From an uncultured bacterium (GTDB lineage: Bacteria > Bacteroidota > Ignavibacteria > Kapaibacteriales > UBA4661): a stretch of DNA of 64,000 nucleotides. Below, piece after piece: positions 46,071-54,092 of the stretch; position 1 is the first letter of the stretch, and every line of letters starts with the position of its first letter. Where the stretch lies: contig CALCNX010000092.1 of assembly GCA_937899715.1 (NCBI GenBank), forward strand, positions 1-64,000, given 5' to 3'. The notes under the pieces are model-generated. The model made no database searches. It had not been told where the DNA came from and saw only the letters and a list, made by a program, of their open reading frames with translations. The position numbers and the translations under genes are program-made.

Positions 46071-48719
46071 TTAATAAAATGCCGGAATATCGAAGCGTGC
46101 TTCACCCAAGATAAATCGCGGGATTGCAGGCGAGGCAACCATTTCACGCTGAACAGTGTCCAGCAGATTGGTAGCTGATACCGAAATCGTGAGATTGCTC
46201 AAGACTTTGTAACCTACGCTCAGGTCAATACTGGTAAAGCCGCCAAGCGGACCGCGATTGAAGAGGAAATTACCAAGTGCCAGAGGGCGTGTATTCTGAC
46301 CATACGTGCCTGCGAAGTGAACGCCGGAAACGAAGTCGTACTGCGCTACATAGCGACCGGAAAGTGTTGCAAAGAACTTGCCGTCGAGAAGGTCTTTAGC
46401 GGCGAGAACAACCGAGAGTTTGTGCGGTGCGGTATTGACGGCAATTTCATTCGGCGTTACGCGCCCGTCGCGGTTTACGTCGAAGACAAGTTTGCCTGTG
46501 CCATCACGGCGCGTAGAATCGTAGTTCGGATTGAAGTACGAATAATTTGCTGAAATGGAGAAGTTATCGCTGATAGCATAACTTACGCCAACGTCGAGAC
46601 CGACAGCATCAATCTGCCCAAAATTAACATATGTCTGGATAAACTGCGGCTGGATAGATGTAGAGCCAACTTTCACAACACGCGTGGTAGTCGCAAAGTT
46701 TGATGCGTAGGTCGGGATGGCAGGGCTGATGAAGTCTTTGGAGTTTTGGTAGTATGCCGAAATATCAATGAAGAGCTTATCCACCGGAGCGCCTTTGTAG
46801 CCAATCTCATAAGTATCTACCTGCTCGGGGCGTAGTTTGTCAAAAACTTGTCCGTTTTCCAATGTAAAGCCTTCGGAATTACCAACAATACTCAGCGTGG
46901 ACTGACCGACGATAGCAGCAGGAACGAAAATAAACAAATTGAGCGGTGTCGGCGTAACGTAGCCGCGACCGTAGGTTGCGCGGAATGCGCCTCCTGCGCC
47001 TTTGAAAATAACACCGACTTTTGGAGCAAAGAGTGTTCCGAAAATGGCGTGGTTATCTACGCGAGCAGCACCCGTTACACGAAGTTCCGAGATCGGATCC
47101 CAGTCCAATTGTACCGCGCCGCCGATTTGACTGATGGGAGCAATATTGATATACCCTTCCGAAAGCATCCTTCCCGAACCAAGCGTGGTCGTGCCGTCGC
47201 CGCGAAAGGCGACGTTATCGCCCAAGTATGTACCGTTACTTTTGGGTGATTCCAATTGATAATTGACCCCAATTACATATTTCAGATTGTCGCCAATGCT
47301 GTTGTTGTACTGGATTTCGGCGTTTAAGCGTGTGGAAAGTTCGGCAAATTTGGATGCTTGAATTGCTTCTGCGGCGGTAACTTTACCCGTTGTTACTTTT
47401 GAGACCAAGTCAGCATTGCGAAGCGGACCGAAGAGCGTCGGCACAGGAACGATATTGCCGTTCATAATATTGGTCACGTTCTGAAGTGGGAACGTATTGC
47501 CCGAATTATTCATCGTGTTATAGACTTGAGCAAATAAGCGCGGCGAAGCAAATTTTGCTTGAAGGTATGAGAACTGCCAGTCGTTGATATAGTTTCGTCC
47601 GGCATTCGTAGGACCTGCGCCGCGATTGGTGCTGGTTCCATACGACAAAATCAGGTCGGGGCGACCACCCAAGAAATCTGACTCAATCGGCATATTCCAA
47701 TACGCCGTGCCTTCAAAGCGAACGTGGCGCACATCCAAAACATCAACCGTATTGTCGCCACGCCCGTCTGCTGTAAATCCTGTTCTGGTAACTTGTGGAT
47801 TTGCGGGGTTAAAGTGGGGGATTGAACCACCATTGGCGGCTGTTTGATAGACGGTATCGCTAAAATTCCAGTCGCGGGCAGACATATATTCAAAGGTAGC
47901 TTTCCAAGCAAAATCGCCCGCAGCGCCCGCATGGCGTATGCGACCCGAAATGTAATTTTGCTGCCCGTAGTTGACCGCAATTGTTGTTCCTTGCGATGTA
48001 CGCGGGTCTTTGCTGACAATATTCACCGTGCCGTTATGCGCGTTGGGTCCATAGAGCGCCGATGATGGACCCAGAATCATCTCCATCGTCTGAATGTCTT
48101 CTTTGATGTTCGTATTCAAATTGCCAATCGCCAAGCCGGTTCCGGGCAGAAGCGAGAAACGTCCGTCGCTCACGACCATCATGCGAGAATTGAATGCACT
48201 ATTGAAGCCGCGAGCATTGATGCCGATACCGTCAATACCGGAACGAATAAAATCAACACCTTTGAGGTTAGCAAACGCCTGTCCAACGGCTGCAAGCGGC
48301 GTACGTTCAAGTTCCTGGGCGCTGACCGTTTGAATGGAAGCCGGAGCATCGGTTACTTTTTCCGCCCGGCGCGATGCGCCAAGAACGATAATATCTTGCG
48401 TTGAAATTGAGCCGATTACCATTTCTACATTCACCGTTTGAGCAGCATCGCTAACGGTAACGGCTTCTTCGAGTGATTTATAGCCAATGTAGCCAAAGGT
48501 CAACTTGTATGTGCCTGCCGGAACACCTTTGATGGTGAAGTTGCCTTGCGCGTCGCTCTGAGCGCCGAAGCGTGTGTCTTTCACCGTTACCCGTACACCG
48601 GGCATCGCTTTTTTCGACTCTTTATCCGTAATTTTACCCGTGATTTGAGCAAAGCTGGCAACGGAACTCAGCACCAAAGCGGTGCAGAAAAGTAGAACAT
48701 ATCGTACCATATCAACCAT
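46071..48719 (-). CDS. TonB-dependent outer-membrane receptor of the acyl cluster
   Basis: An 882-residue receptor. A signal peptide (YVLLFCTALVLSSVASFAQ) is followed by a carboxypeptidase-like domain (GKITDKESKKAMPGVRVTV). The plug has QDIIVLGASRRAEKV, a TonB-box-like start, and LGPSSALYGPNAHNGTVNI. The barrel has the usual C-terminal aromatic residues (FDIPAFY). Starts at 48719 or 48710 give the clean signal; the longer frame begins with GTG at 48761. In this cluster it is the likely port for the substrate. The neighbouring MFS gene would carry it or its product across the inner membrane. Confidence 0.87.
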   Translation of the reverse strand: MVDMVRYVLLFCTALVLSSVASFAQITGKITDKESKKAMPGVRVTVKDTRFGAQSDAQGNFTIKGVPAGTYKLTFGYIGYKSLEEAVTVSDAAQTVNVEMVIGSISTQDIIVLGASRRAEKVTDAPASIQTVSAQELERTPLAAVGQAFANLKGVDFIRSGIDGIGINARGFNSAFNSRMMVVSDGRFSLLPGTGLAIGNLNTNIKEDIQTMEMILGPSSALYGPNAHNGTVNIVSKDPRTSQGTTIAVNYGQQNYISGRIRHAGAAGDFAWKATFEYMSARDWNFSDTVYQTAANGGSIPHFNPANPQVTRTGFTADGRGDNTVDVLDVRHVRFEGTAYWNMPIESDFLGGRPDLILSYGTSTNRGAGPTNAGRNYINDWQFSYLQAKFASPRLFAQVYNTMNNSGNTFPLQNVTNIMNGNIVPVPTLFGPLRNADLVSKVTTGKVTAAEAIQASKFAELSTRLNAEIQYNNSIGDNLKYVIGVNYQLESPKSNGTYLGDNVAFRGDGTTTLGSGRMLSEGYINIAPISQIGGAVQLDWDPISELRVTGAARVDNHAIFGTLFAPKVGVIFKGAGGAFRATYGRGYVTPTPLNLFIFVPAAIVGQSTLSIVGNSEGFTLENGQVFDKLRPEQVDTYEIGYKGAPVDKLFIDISAYYQNSKDFISPAIPTYASNFATTTRVVKVGSTSIQPQFIQTYVNFGQIDAVGLDVGVSYAISDNFSISANYSYFNPNYDSTRRDGTGKLVFDVNRDGRVTPNEIAVNTAPHKLSVVLAAKDLLDGKFFATLSGRYVAQYDFVSGVHFAGTYGQNTRPLALGNFLFNRGPLGGFTSIDLSVGYKVLSNLTISVSATNLLDTVQREMVASPAIPRFILGEARFDIPAFY

Positions 48720-48827
48720 CCTGAACAAAATTTGAAAAGAAAAACTGTTTATTGCATTCACTCACACAAACTATTTGAACACTGTTACCACTATTGATAC
48801 ATAGCAGTCTTTAATGAATTTCCCTTG

Positions 48828-50138
48828 TTATTCTGAAGGCACACTTGCTTTCAGAGAACGACTGCCTGCATATAGCAATAGTGCTGCCACACAGCACGCA
48901 ATCGGGCAAGCTATCAAGCCATAGACCATCGCTGAGGGGTTCTGTGCTACGCCAAAAATATCATTCAAACGTCCGATAACTGGCGGTCCGAAGCCGTAGC
49001 CGATGATGTTCACTGTGAAAAAATATACCCCAACCCCAAGCCCGCGAAGTCGCGGACCGACAATATCGTGAACATCCGCAGCGCCCGGACCAAGCCACAC
49101 TAAGCCCATTCCGGCAAGGAAAAAATAGCAGCCAATCATCACATACAATGCGCCCGACCACAAGAACGTAAGCCATAGCACCGCACAGAAAGCAGCTGCC
49201 AGCGCCGTAAAAATCATTCGCCCACCGGGCGTACGCGACCGAAAGCGGTCAGCAATCACGCCACCGAATGCCGTTGCCAAACCACCCGCGAGCAGCATGG
49301 ATGTTCCCGACATCATACCGATAGAAGTAAGCGACATCCCGTAGGCACGATTCAAAAACGTCGGAACCCAAATACTGAGGCTATTGGTCGCAATGGCGAA
49401 AAAGGCATAGCCGAGATGGTGCAGATACAAGGTTTTGTTCGTCAGCAAGCGCCGCCATGAGCTTTCGGAAGGTGCTTCTTGTAGTGCAGCCGTGTTAAGC
49501 TCCTTTGCTCCCCGCTCCGGTTCTTTGATAAACAGTACGACGATTGCCAGTGCCACACCCGGAAATCCCAGTAAGTAGAATGCCCAGCGCCACGAAAGCG
49601 ATTCTGCAATAGCGCCGCCCAGAAAGAATGCCGCAGCAGCGCCAAGTGGTATGCCTGCAGAGTAGAGCGATTGAGCCGTAGCCCGCTTAGAAACAGGGAA
49701 GTAATCGCTCAGCAGCGACATCGCCGAGGGACCAAGCGTTGCCTCGCCTACGCCCACCATCACGCGACAAAAAAAGATTGTCCAGAAGTCACCTGCAAAG
49801 CCTGTCAGTCCTGAGAAGATACTCCAAATTGCCAGACCGCCCGCAATCAAGTATTTGCGCGTAACACGGTCTGCCAAACGTCCGAAGGGAATCCCCAAGA
49901 GCGTATAAAAAATAACAAACGACGTGGTTCCTAGGAGTGCAAGCTGGAAATCGCTCAGCACCATTTCGCGCTTTATGGGCGGGAAAAGAATGTATATGAG
50001 TGTACGGTCAAGAAAATTCAGTGTATAGACCAACGACAGCAAGCCTAGTACCAACCACGCATAAAGCGGTACACGCTCGCTTATGGCGGTGGAAAGGCTG
50101 GAAGCGGAACCTGTGGCAGTGTGAGGAGCAGTTTGCAT
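48828..50138 (-). CDS. MFS transporter, spinster-like
   Basis: A 436-residue transporter with about twelve hydrophobic helices. LYTLNFLDRTLIYILFPPI is the first helix region and GIPFGRLADRVTRKYLIAGG is the MFS loop 2-3 motif. A second half begins near residue 230. This branch is similar to MFS permeases beside catabolic and lipid-related genes. Direction of transport and cargo are unknown. It lies 36 bp after the ketosynthase-like gene and before the TonB receptor, so it fits an uptake or export pair with that receptor. Confidence 0.88.
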   Translation of the reverse strand: MQTAPHTATGSASSLSTAISERVPLYAWLVLGLLSLVYTLNFLDRTLIYILFPPIKREMVLSDFQLALLGTTSFVIFYTLLGIPFGRLADRVTRKYLIAGGLAIWSIFSGLTGFAGDFWTIFFCRVMVGVGEATLGPSAMSLLSDYFPVSKRATAQSLYSAGIPLGAAAAFFLGGAIAESLSWRWAFYLLGFPGVALAIVVLFIKEPERGAKELNTAALQEAPSESSWRRLLTNKTLYLHHLGYAFFAIATNSLSIWVPTFLNRAYGMSLTSIGMMSGTSMLLAGGLATAFGGVIADRFRSRTPGGRMIFTALAAAFCAVLWLTFLWSGALYVMIGCYFFLAGMGLVWLGPGAADVHDIVGPRLRGLGVGVYFFTVNIIGYGFGPPVIGRLNDIFGVAQNPSAMVYGLIACPIACCVAALLLYAGSRSLKASVPSE

Positions 50139-50174
50139 AGCTTTTTCCGAAATGTAGATAAAACCAATGGTTTA

Positions 50175-51179
50175 TTAAAAACGGAAAATTGAACTGGCAA
50201 ATGCTAAACCACCACCGGAACCCATGAAGACAAGTTCGTCACCGGATTTGATTTTGCCTTGCTGCATCGCATCGTCCAGTGCCATGCCGATGCACGCCGA
50301 CCCGGTGTAGCCATACCTGTCCATGATGTTGTGCGAAGCCGTTTCCGGCACACCTAAGCGCTGCAAGGTGTCTCGGATGCTGTTGATGTTGATTTGCGTA
50401 AAGAAGTAATGGCGGGCATCGGTGGGAGCAATTCCGGCACGTTTGCTCACGGCTTCTATCATCTCTGTCCACATTTCGGGGTTGAGTTCGCGGGGAAATT
50501 TTTTGACGAATTTAAGAAGGTGGTCTTTGTGCGAGACCGTTTCGGGCGTGGAGGGCTGTTGCGCCGCGCCGCCGTAAATACCCATCCAGTCGTAGTATTG
50601 CCCTTGCGTGCGAAGTTCTGAGGCAAGATAGCCTTTTTGCTTTGTGCCGTTTGCCCTCATCTCCTCGGCGGAAAGCAGCGCTGCGCCTGCCCCATCGGCA
50701 AAAAGCGTTACGGTCTTTTTATCGGTTTTGTCAAGGTATTTGCTCATGGCGTAGGCGCCAATCACGAGCACGTTTTGGTAGCGCTCATCGGCGCGAATGA
50801 ATTTTGTGGCAATATCCATGCCTGTTACAAAGCCCGCACAGGCTGTGTTTACATCGAACGTGCCCGCACGACGAGCACCCAAGCGATACTGAACAACCGA
50901 AGCCGTCGAAGGTGAGACAAATTCGGGGGTGTCGGTGGCAATGATGAGCAAATCAATCTGCTCCGGCTTTATGCCTGCATTGGCAAGTGTCCTGTTTCCG
51001 GCTTCCACACATAAATCGGCTGTAGATTCGTTCTCGGCGCACCAACGGCGCTCACGAATTGTGAGATTTTCGCGCAGCCACGTATCTACGTCCTCGCCGA
51101 GCGTCTCGTTGAAATAACTATTGGGGATTATATGCGCCGGAGCGTAAGAGCCGGTTGCCCGAATGATAGCATTATTCAT
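50175..51179 (-). CDS. 3-oxoacyl-ACP synthase III-like protein with altered active site
   Basis: A 334-residue thiolase-fold protein of the FabH/KAS III group. The nucleophile Cys114 is kept in DVNTACAGFVTG. The residue expected to be His is Thr261 (FFTQININ instead of the usual PHQAN) and the expected Asn is Tyr291 (RYGYTGSACIGMALDD instead of HGNTSAAS). The loss of two of three catalytic residues argues against ordinary decarboxylating condensation and for acyl transfer, hydrolysis or a variant mechanism. It is the first gene of the acyl cluster, downstream of palindromic operator-like sites. Confidence 0.85.
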   Translation of the reverse strand: MNNAIIRATGSYAPAHIIPNSYFNETLGEDVDTWLRENLTIRERRWCAENESTADLCVEAGNRTLANAGIKPEQIDLLIIATDTPEFVSPSTASVVQYRLGARRAGTFDVNTACAGFVTGMDIATKFIRADERYQNVLVIGAYAMSKYLDKTDKKTVTLFADGAGAALLSAEEMRANGTKQKGYLASELRTQGQYYDWMGIYGGAAQQPSTPETVSHKDHLLKFVKKFPRELNPEMWTEMIEAVSKRAGIAPTDARHYFFTQININSIRDTLQRLGVPETASHNIMDRYGYTGSACIGMALDDAMQQGKIKSGDELVFMGSGGGLAFASSIFRF

Positions 51180-51227
51180 GGTTTGTCCTTTTCAACACAC
51201 AGTTTTGACAGTTTTTTCACACAAACT

Positions 51228-51376
51228 ATTAGCGTGCTAATTTGATTCGTTTGAAAATTTTCAAACTAAAATAAGACACTGAATCGACTTCAACACACTT
51301 CGGCAAAATAGGAGAAGTTTTGCTTATTATCAAGAAAAATTATTGTTTCGTATCAAACATTTGAAAGTTTTCAAAC
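51228..51376. promoter_or_regulatory. Palindromic operator-like sites upstream of the acyl cluster
   Basis: A perfect 18-bp palindrome GTTTGAAAATTTTCAAAC lies at 51249-51266. A close copy ATTTGAAAGTTTTCAAAC lies at 51359-51376, 110 bp away and matching at 16 of 18 bases. Another palindrome, ATTAGCGTGCTAAT, lies at 51228-51241. All lie 49 to 197 bp upstream of the ketosynthase-like start (51179). Paired palindromes of this size are typical TetR- or LacI-type operators. No such regulator gene is adjacent. The stretch 51180-51474 holds no gene. Confidence 0.65.
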
Positions 51377-51474
51377 GTTATGCAATCTTAAAAAATCTTG
51401 CTATTCTCAAGAGCGCATAAAATCATATACCGTTGTAAAATTGGCGAAAATCATTGTGCAGTGTATGCGGCTCT

Positions 51475-52182
51475 CTAATTTTCATCATCTTCACCATCGG
51501 GGTTGTTCGTATCCGGTTCGCGCATAATGTAGCCCACGCCACGTACGCTACGAATCATGCGGGCAACCTCTTCGTCCCCGATTTTACCGCGGAGGCGCTT
51601 GACATAGACATCAATAATGTTTGACTCCGTATCGAAACTGTACGACCACACGTGCTGCTGAATGAGGCTTCGGCTCAGAACACGCCCTTTATTTCGCATC
51701 AGGTATTCCAGCAGTGAATACTCTTTCGTTGTTAGCTCAAATTCCTTCCCACTCCGCATGGCACGGTGCGTTACGGTGTCCAGCGACAACTCACCGCACG
51801 TCAGCACTGTTGATTTCTCAGAACTGGTGCGCCGTAGCAGTGAACGCACACGGGCGGCAAGCTCCTCGAAGTGGAACGGCTTCGTTAGATAATCATCCGC
51901 TCCAAGGTCTAAGCCTTGTACGCGGTCTTGTGTAGTAGCGCGAGCAGTAAGCATCAGCACCGGCGTAACGCTACCGGAACCGCGTAAATCTCGCATGACG
52001 CTCATTCCGTCTTTTTTGGGGAGCATCACATCCAGAATAATTACGTCGTAATGCTTCTCCAATGCCATTTCCAAGCCACTCTCACCGTCATGTGCCACAT
52101 CCACGGCATACATTTCTTCGCTCAGTCCCTTGCGGATAAAACTGGCGACCTTTTTTTCATCTTCGATAACAAGAATTCTCAT
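51475..52182 (-). CDS. OmpR/PhoB-family response regulator, orphan
   Basis: A 235-residue two-domain response regulator. The receiver has the acidic pocket EDEK, the phosphorylated Asp51 in VIILDVMLPKKDG, and a conserved Lys in GADDYLTKPFHFEELAARV. The winged-helix domain has TTKEYSLLEYLMRNKGRVLSR and VDVYVKRLRGKIG, then VRGVGYIM. The start ATG 52182 fits the family; the longer frame starts at 52212. No histidine kinase lies in the window, so it is an orphan here. Four direct repeats just upstream suggest autoregulation. Confidence 0.93.
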   Translation of the reverse strand: MRILVIEDEKKVASFIRKGLSEEMYAVDVAHDGESGLEMALEKHYDVIILDVMLPKKDGMSVMRDLRGSGSVTPVLMLTARATTQDRVQGLDLGADDYLTKPFHFEELAARVRSLLRRTSSEKSTVLTCGELSLDTVTHRAMRSGKEFELTTKEYSLLEYLMRNKGRVLSRSLIQQHVWSYSFDTESNIIDVYVKRLRGKIGDEEVARMIRSVRGVGYIMREPDTNNPDGEDDEN

Positions 52183-52204
52183 AGCGCCTCGCGTTGTAGA
52201 TGAT

Positions 52205-52266
52205 GCTCTCAAGATTTTCTCTGAATTCTTTTAGAATTCTCTCAGAATGTACGAACATTTCAGAAT
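52205..52266 (-). promoter_or_regulatory. Four 11-bp direct repeats, candidate OmpR-type operator
   Basis: Read on the minus strand, four contiguous 11-bp units lie at 52238-52248, 52227-52237, 52216-52226 and 52205-52215: ATTCTGAGAGA, ATTCTAAAAGA, ATTCAGAGAAA and ATCTTGAGAGC. A fifth, ATTCTGAAATG, lies at 52256-52266. An 11-bp period is what OmpR/PhoB-family dimers bind in tandem. The array ends 22 bp before the response-regulator start. Confidence 0.65.
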
Positions 52267-52385
52267 ATCCAAACACTCAATATCTCAAAACATGAAGATT
52301 TGCACAACAAAAAAGCAATCTTTACAAAAAAATTTGAAGACTGCTTTTCTTTCTACTGGCTCTAGTGAACGAGTTCATCCGAACA

Positions 52386-52859
52386 TTAGTCATTGATTGC
52401 GACTTGCGGCAGTGCCGTTCGTACCTTCGTTAGCTCGCTCGTCAGAAATTGATTCTGCGAAACATCCAACATTTTCAGATGTTTGAGCGATGCAATTTCC
52501 GCAGGTAATTTTTTCAAGCCATTTGTGCCAAGGTTCAGCTTCTGCAATTTCGCCAATCTACCAATTTCAGCCGGAACGCGCTCGATTCCGTTATTGCTCA
52601 GATTCAAGCTCTGTAAATTGGTAAACTTTACAATCTCGATTGGAAACTCTGCCAGCCCGTTATGGCTCAAGTCAAGTCGGTACACCTTCGCAGGGTCTTT
52701 TAATGCCTCTTCGAGCGAGGTAAATTCTTTTTGCTTGGAAAGCATTGCATCATCCAGTAACGATGCCTCTTGTGCAAACAGGCTGCCTCCAAAAACAACA
52801 AGTGCGCATACAGCCAGCGCGAAAAACACGCCCAGCGGCGTATAGAATCGGCGTTTCAT
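52386..52859 (-). CDS. Exported leucine-rich-repeat protein
   Basis: A 157-residue protein with a signal peptide (FFALAVCALVVFGGSLFAQ) and about four leucine-rich repeats of 23 residues, such as LQSLNLSNNGIERVPAEIG and LQKLNLGTNGLKKLPAEIA. Such repeats form a curved binding surface. A strong Shine-Dalgarno site (GGAGGT) lies just before the start on the minus strand. It sits upstream of the response regulator on the same strand, 203 bp away. Function unknown. Confidence 0.82.
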   Translation of the reverse strand: MKRRFYTPLGVFFALAVCALVVFGGSLFAQEASLLDDAMLSKQKEFTSLEEALKDPAKVYRLDLSHNGLAEFPIEIVKFTNLQSLNLSNNGIERVPAEIGRLAKLQKLNLGTNGLKKLPAEIASLKHLKMLDVSQNQFLTSELTKVRTALPQVAIND

Positions 52860-53107
52860 AGCAAAACCTCCGTAAGCCCCACCACAGGTGGGAAGCTGAT
52901 GATGAATAAATCAAAAAATGGAATTGTTATCAGAGAGAACACACTACAAGAGAAACACGGAACACGTGAGCAGAAACACACAAATTTGAGCGAAAAATTC
53001 GTAGATTGCCTATCGTTATATAGCTTTAACTACTCTGCTGTAAAATACGAATTTTTTTTGCCTTTTATTCACATTCTGAAAATAATGTGATTTTTTTTTC
53101 GGGTGAT

Positions 53108-54079
53108 ATGAATTATACCGCCGAACGCTGGTCGCCATCAATCCTCAAGCCGCACGAATGGGATGAATTCGTGCTTGCCGCCGATAACGGTACGATATTC
53201 CACGAGCGTACTTTTTTGAACTATCATCCTGCCGAAAGGTTTATTGACCATTCACTGATGATTTATTCTAAATCCAATATCCAAACACTCTTACCTGCTG
53301 TGGAATGGACGATTGATAAGGATAAAACGCTCTATTCCCACAGAGGTGCATCGTATGGCGGTTTTGTGTACAAAGATGCCGGGCTGGAGCAAACAATCGG
53401 CTGGGCGCAAGCATTGAAGAGCTATGCACAGGACACAGGTTTTGCGCGGATACTGATGACGCTTCCGCCTATTGTCTATGCGAAGCGCCAGACAAACTAT
53501 TGTGAATACGCCCTTTTGGGCGAAGGCTTTCGGTATCAAAAGCGCGAATTGACGGCTGTGGTCTCCATTCCACACGATGAAGCAGATATTTTCTCGCTTT
53601 TCAAGCAAGAAGCCCGCACCTCCACGCGTAAAGCGGAAAAAATGGGCGTACACATCAAAACCTCAACCGATTACGCGGCATATTACGAAATTCTTTCGCA
53701 CAATTTGATGATGCGGCATGGCGTAACGCCCACGCACACATTAGCTGAACTGGAATATCTTGCCACGACTTTTCCTGACCGAATTCGTCTTCAGGCAGCA
53801 TATCTCGACGGGCGCATGATAGCGGGCGTGGTGAATTTTCTTGCGAATAGCCGCACGATGCTTGGATTTTACATCAGCGACAACAAAGAATTTCAAGAGT
53901 ACCGTGCACTCAATCTCCTTTTTTACGAAATCTTTCGCACCTGCTCACGGAGCGGCATAGAATGGTATGATTTCGGAACATTCACACTCAATATGCAGCC
54001 TAATTTTGGCTTGGGCAAATTCAAAGAAACCTTTGGTGCGCGGGGGGTTTTTCGGGATACGATGGAGATTTGGCTGTGA
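53108..54079 (+). CDS. FemAB/GNAT-like acyltransferase
   Basis: A 323-residue protein of the FemAB-like GNAT group. The C-terminal half has RTSTRKAEKMGVHIK, then AAYLDGRMIAGVVNFL and GIEWYDFGTF, followed by a glycine-rich turn (FGLGKFKETFGARG) seen in peptidoglycan-bridge or aminoacyl-transfer relatives. Such enzymes attach amino acids or acyl groups to cell-envelope or other substrates. The start ATG 53108 was preferred over a GTG at 53087. It stands alone between the leucine-rich-repeat gene and a converging OmpA-like gene. Confidence 0.72.
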   Translation: MNYTAERWSPSILKPHEWDEFVLAADNGTIFHERTFLNYHPAERFIDHSLMIYSKSNIQTLLPAVEWTIDKDKTLYSHRGASYGGFVYKDAGLEQTIGWAQALKSYAQDTGFARILMTLPPIVYAKRQTNYCEYALLGEGFRYQKRELTAVVSIPHDEADIFSLFKQEARTSTRKAEKMGVHIKTSTDYAAYYEILSHNLMMRHGVTPTHTLAELEYLATTFPDRIRLQAAYLDGRMIAGVVNFLANSRTMLGFYISDNKEFQEYRALNLLFYEIFRTCSRSGIEWYDFGTFTLNMQPNFGLGKFKETFGARGVFRDTMEIWL

Positions 54080-54092
54080 GGTTCATTGTTTT

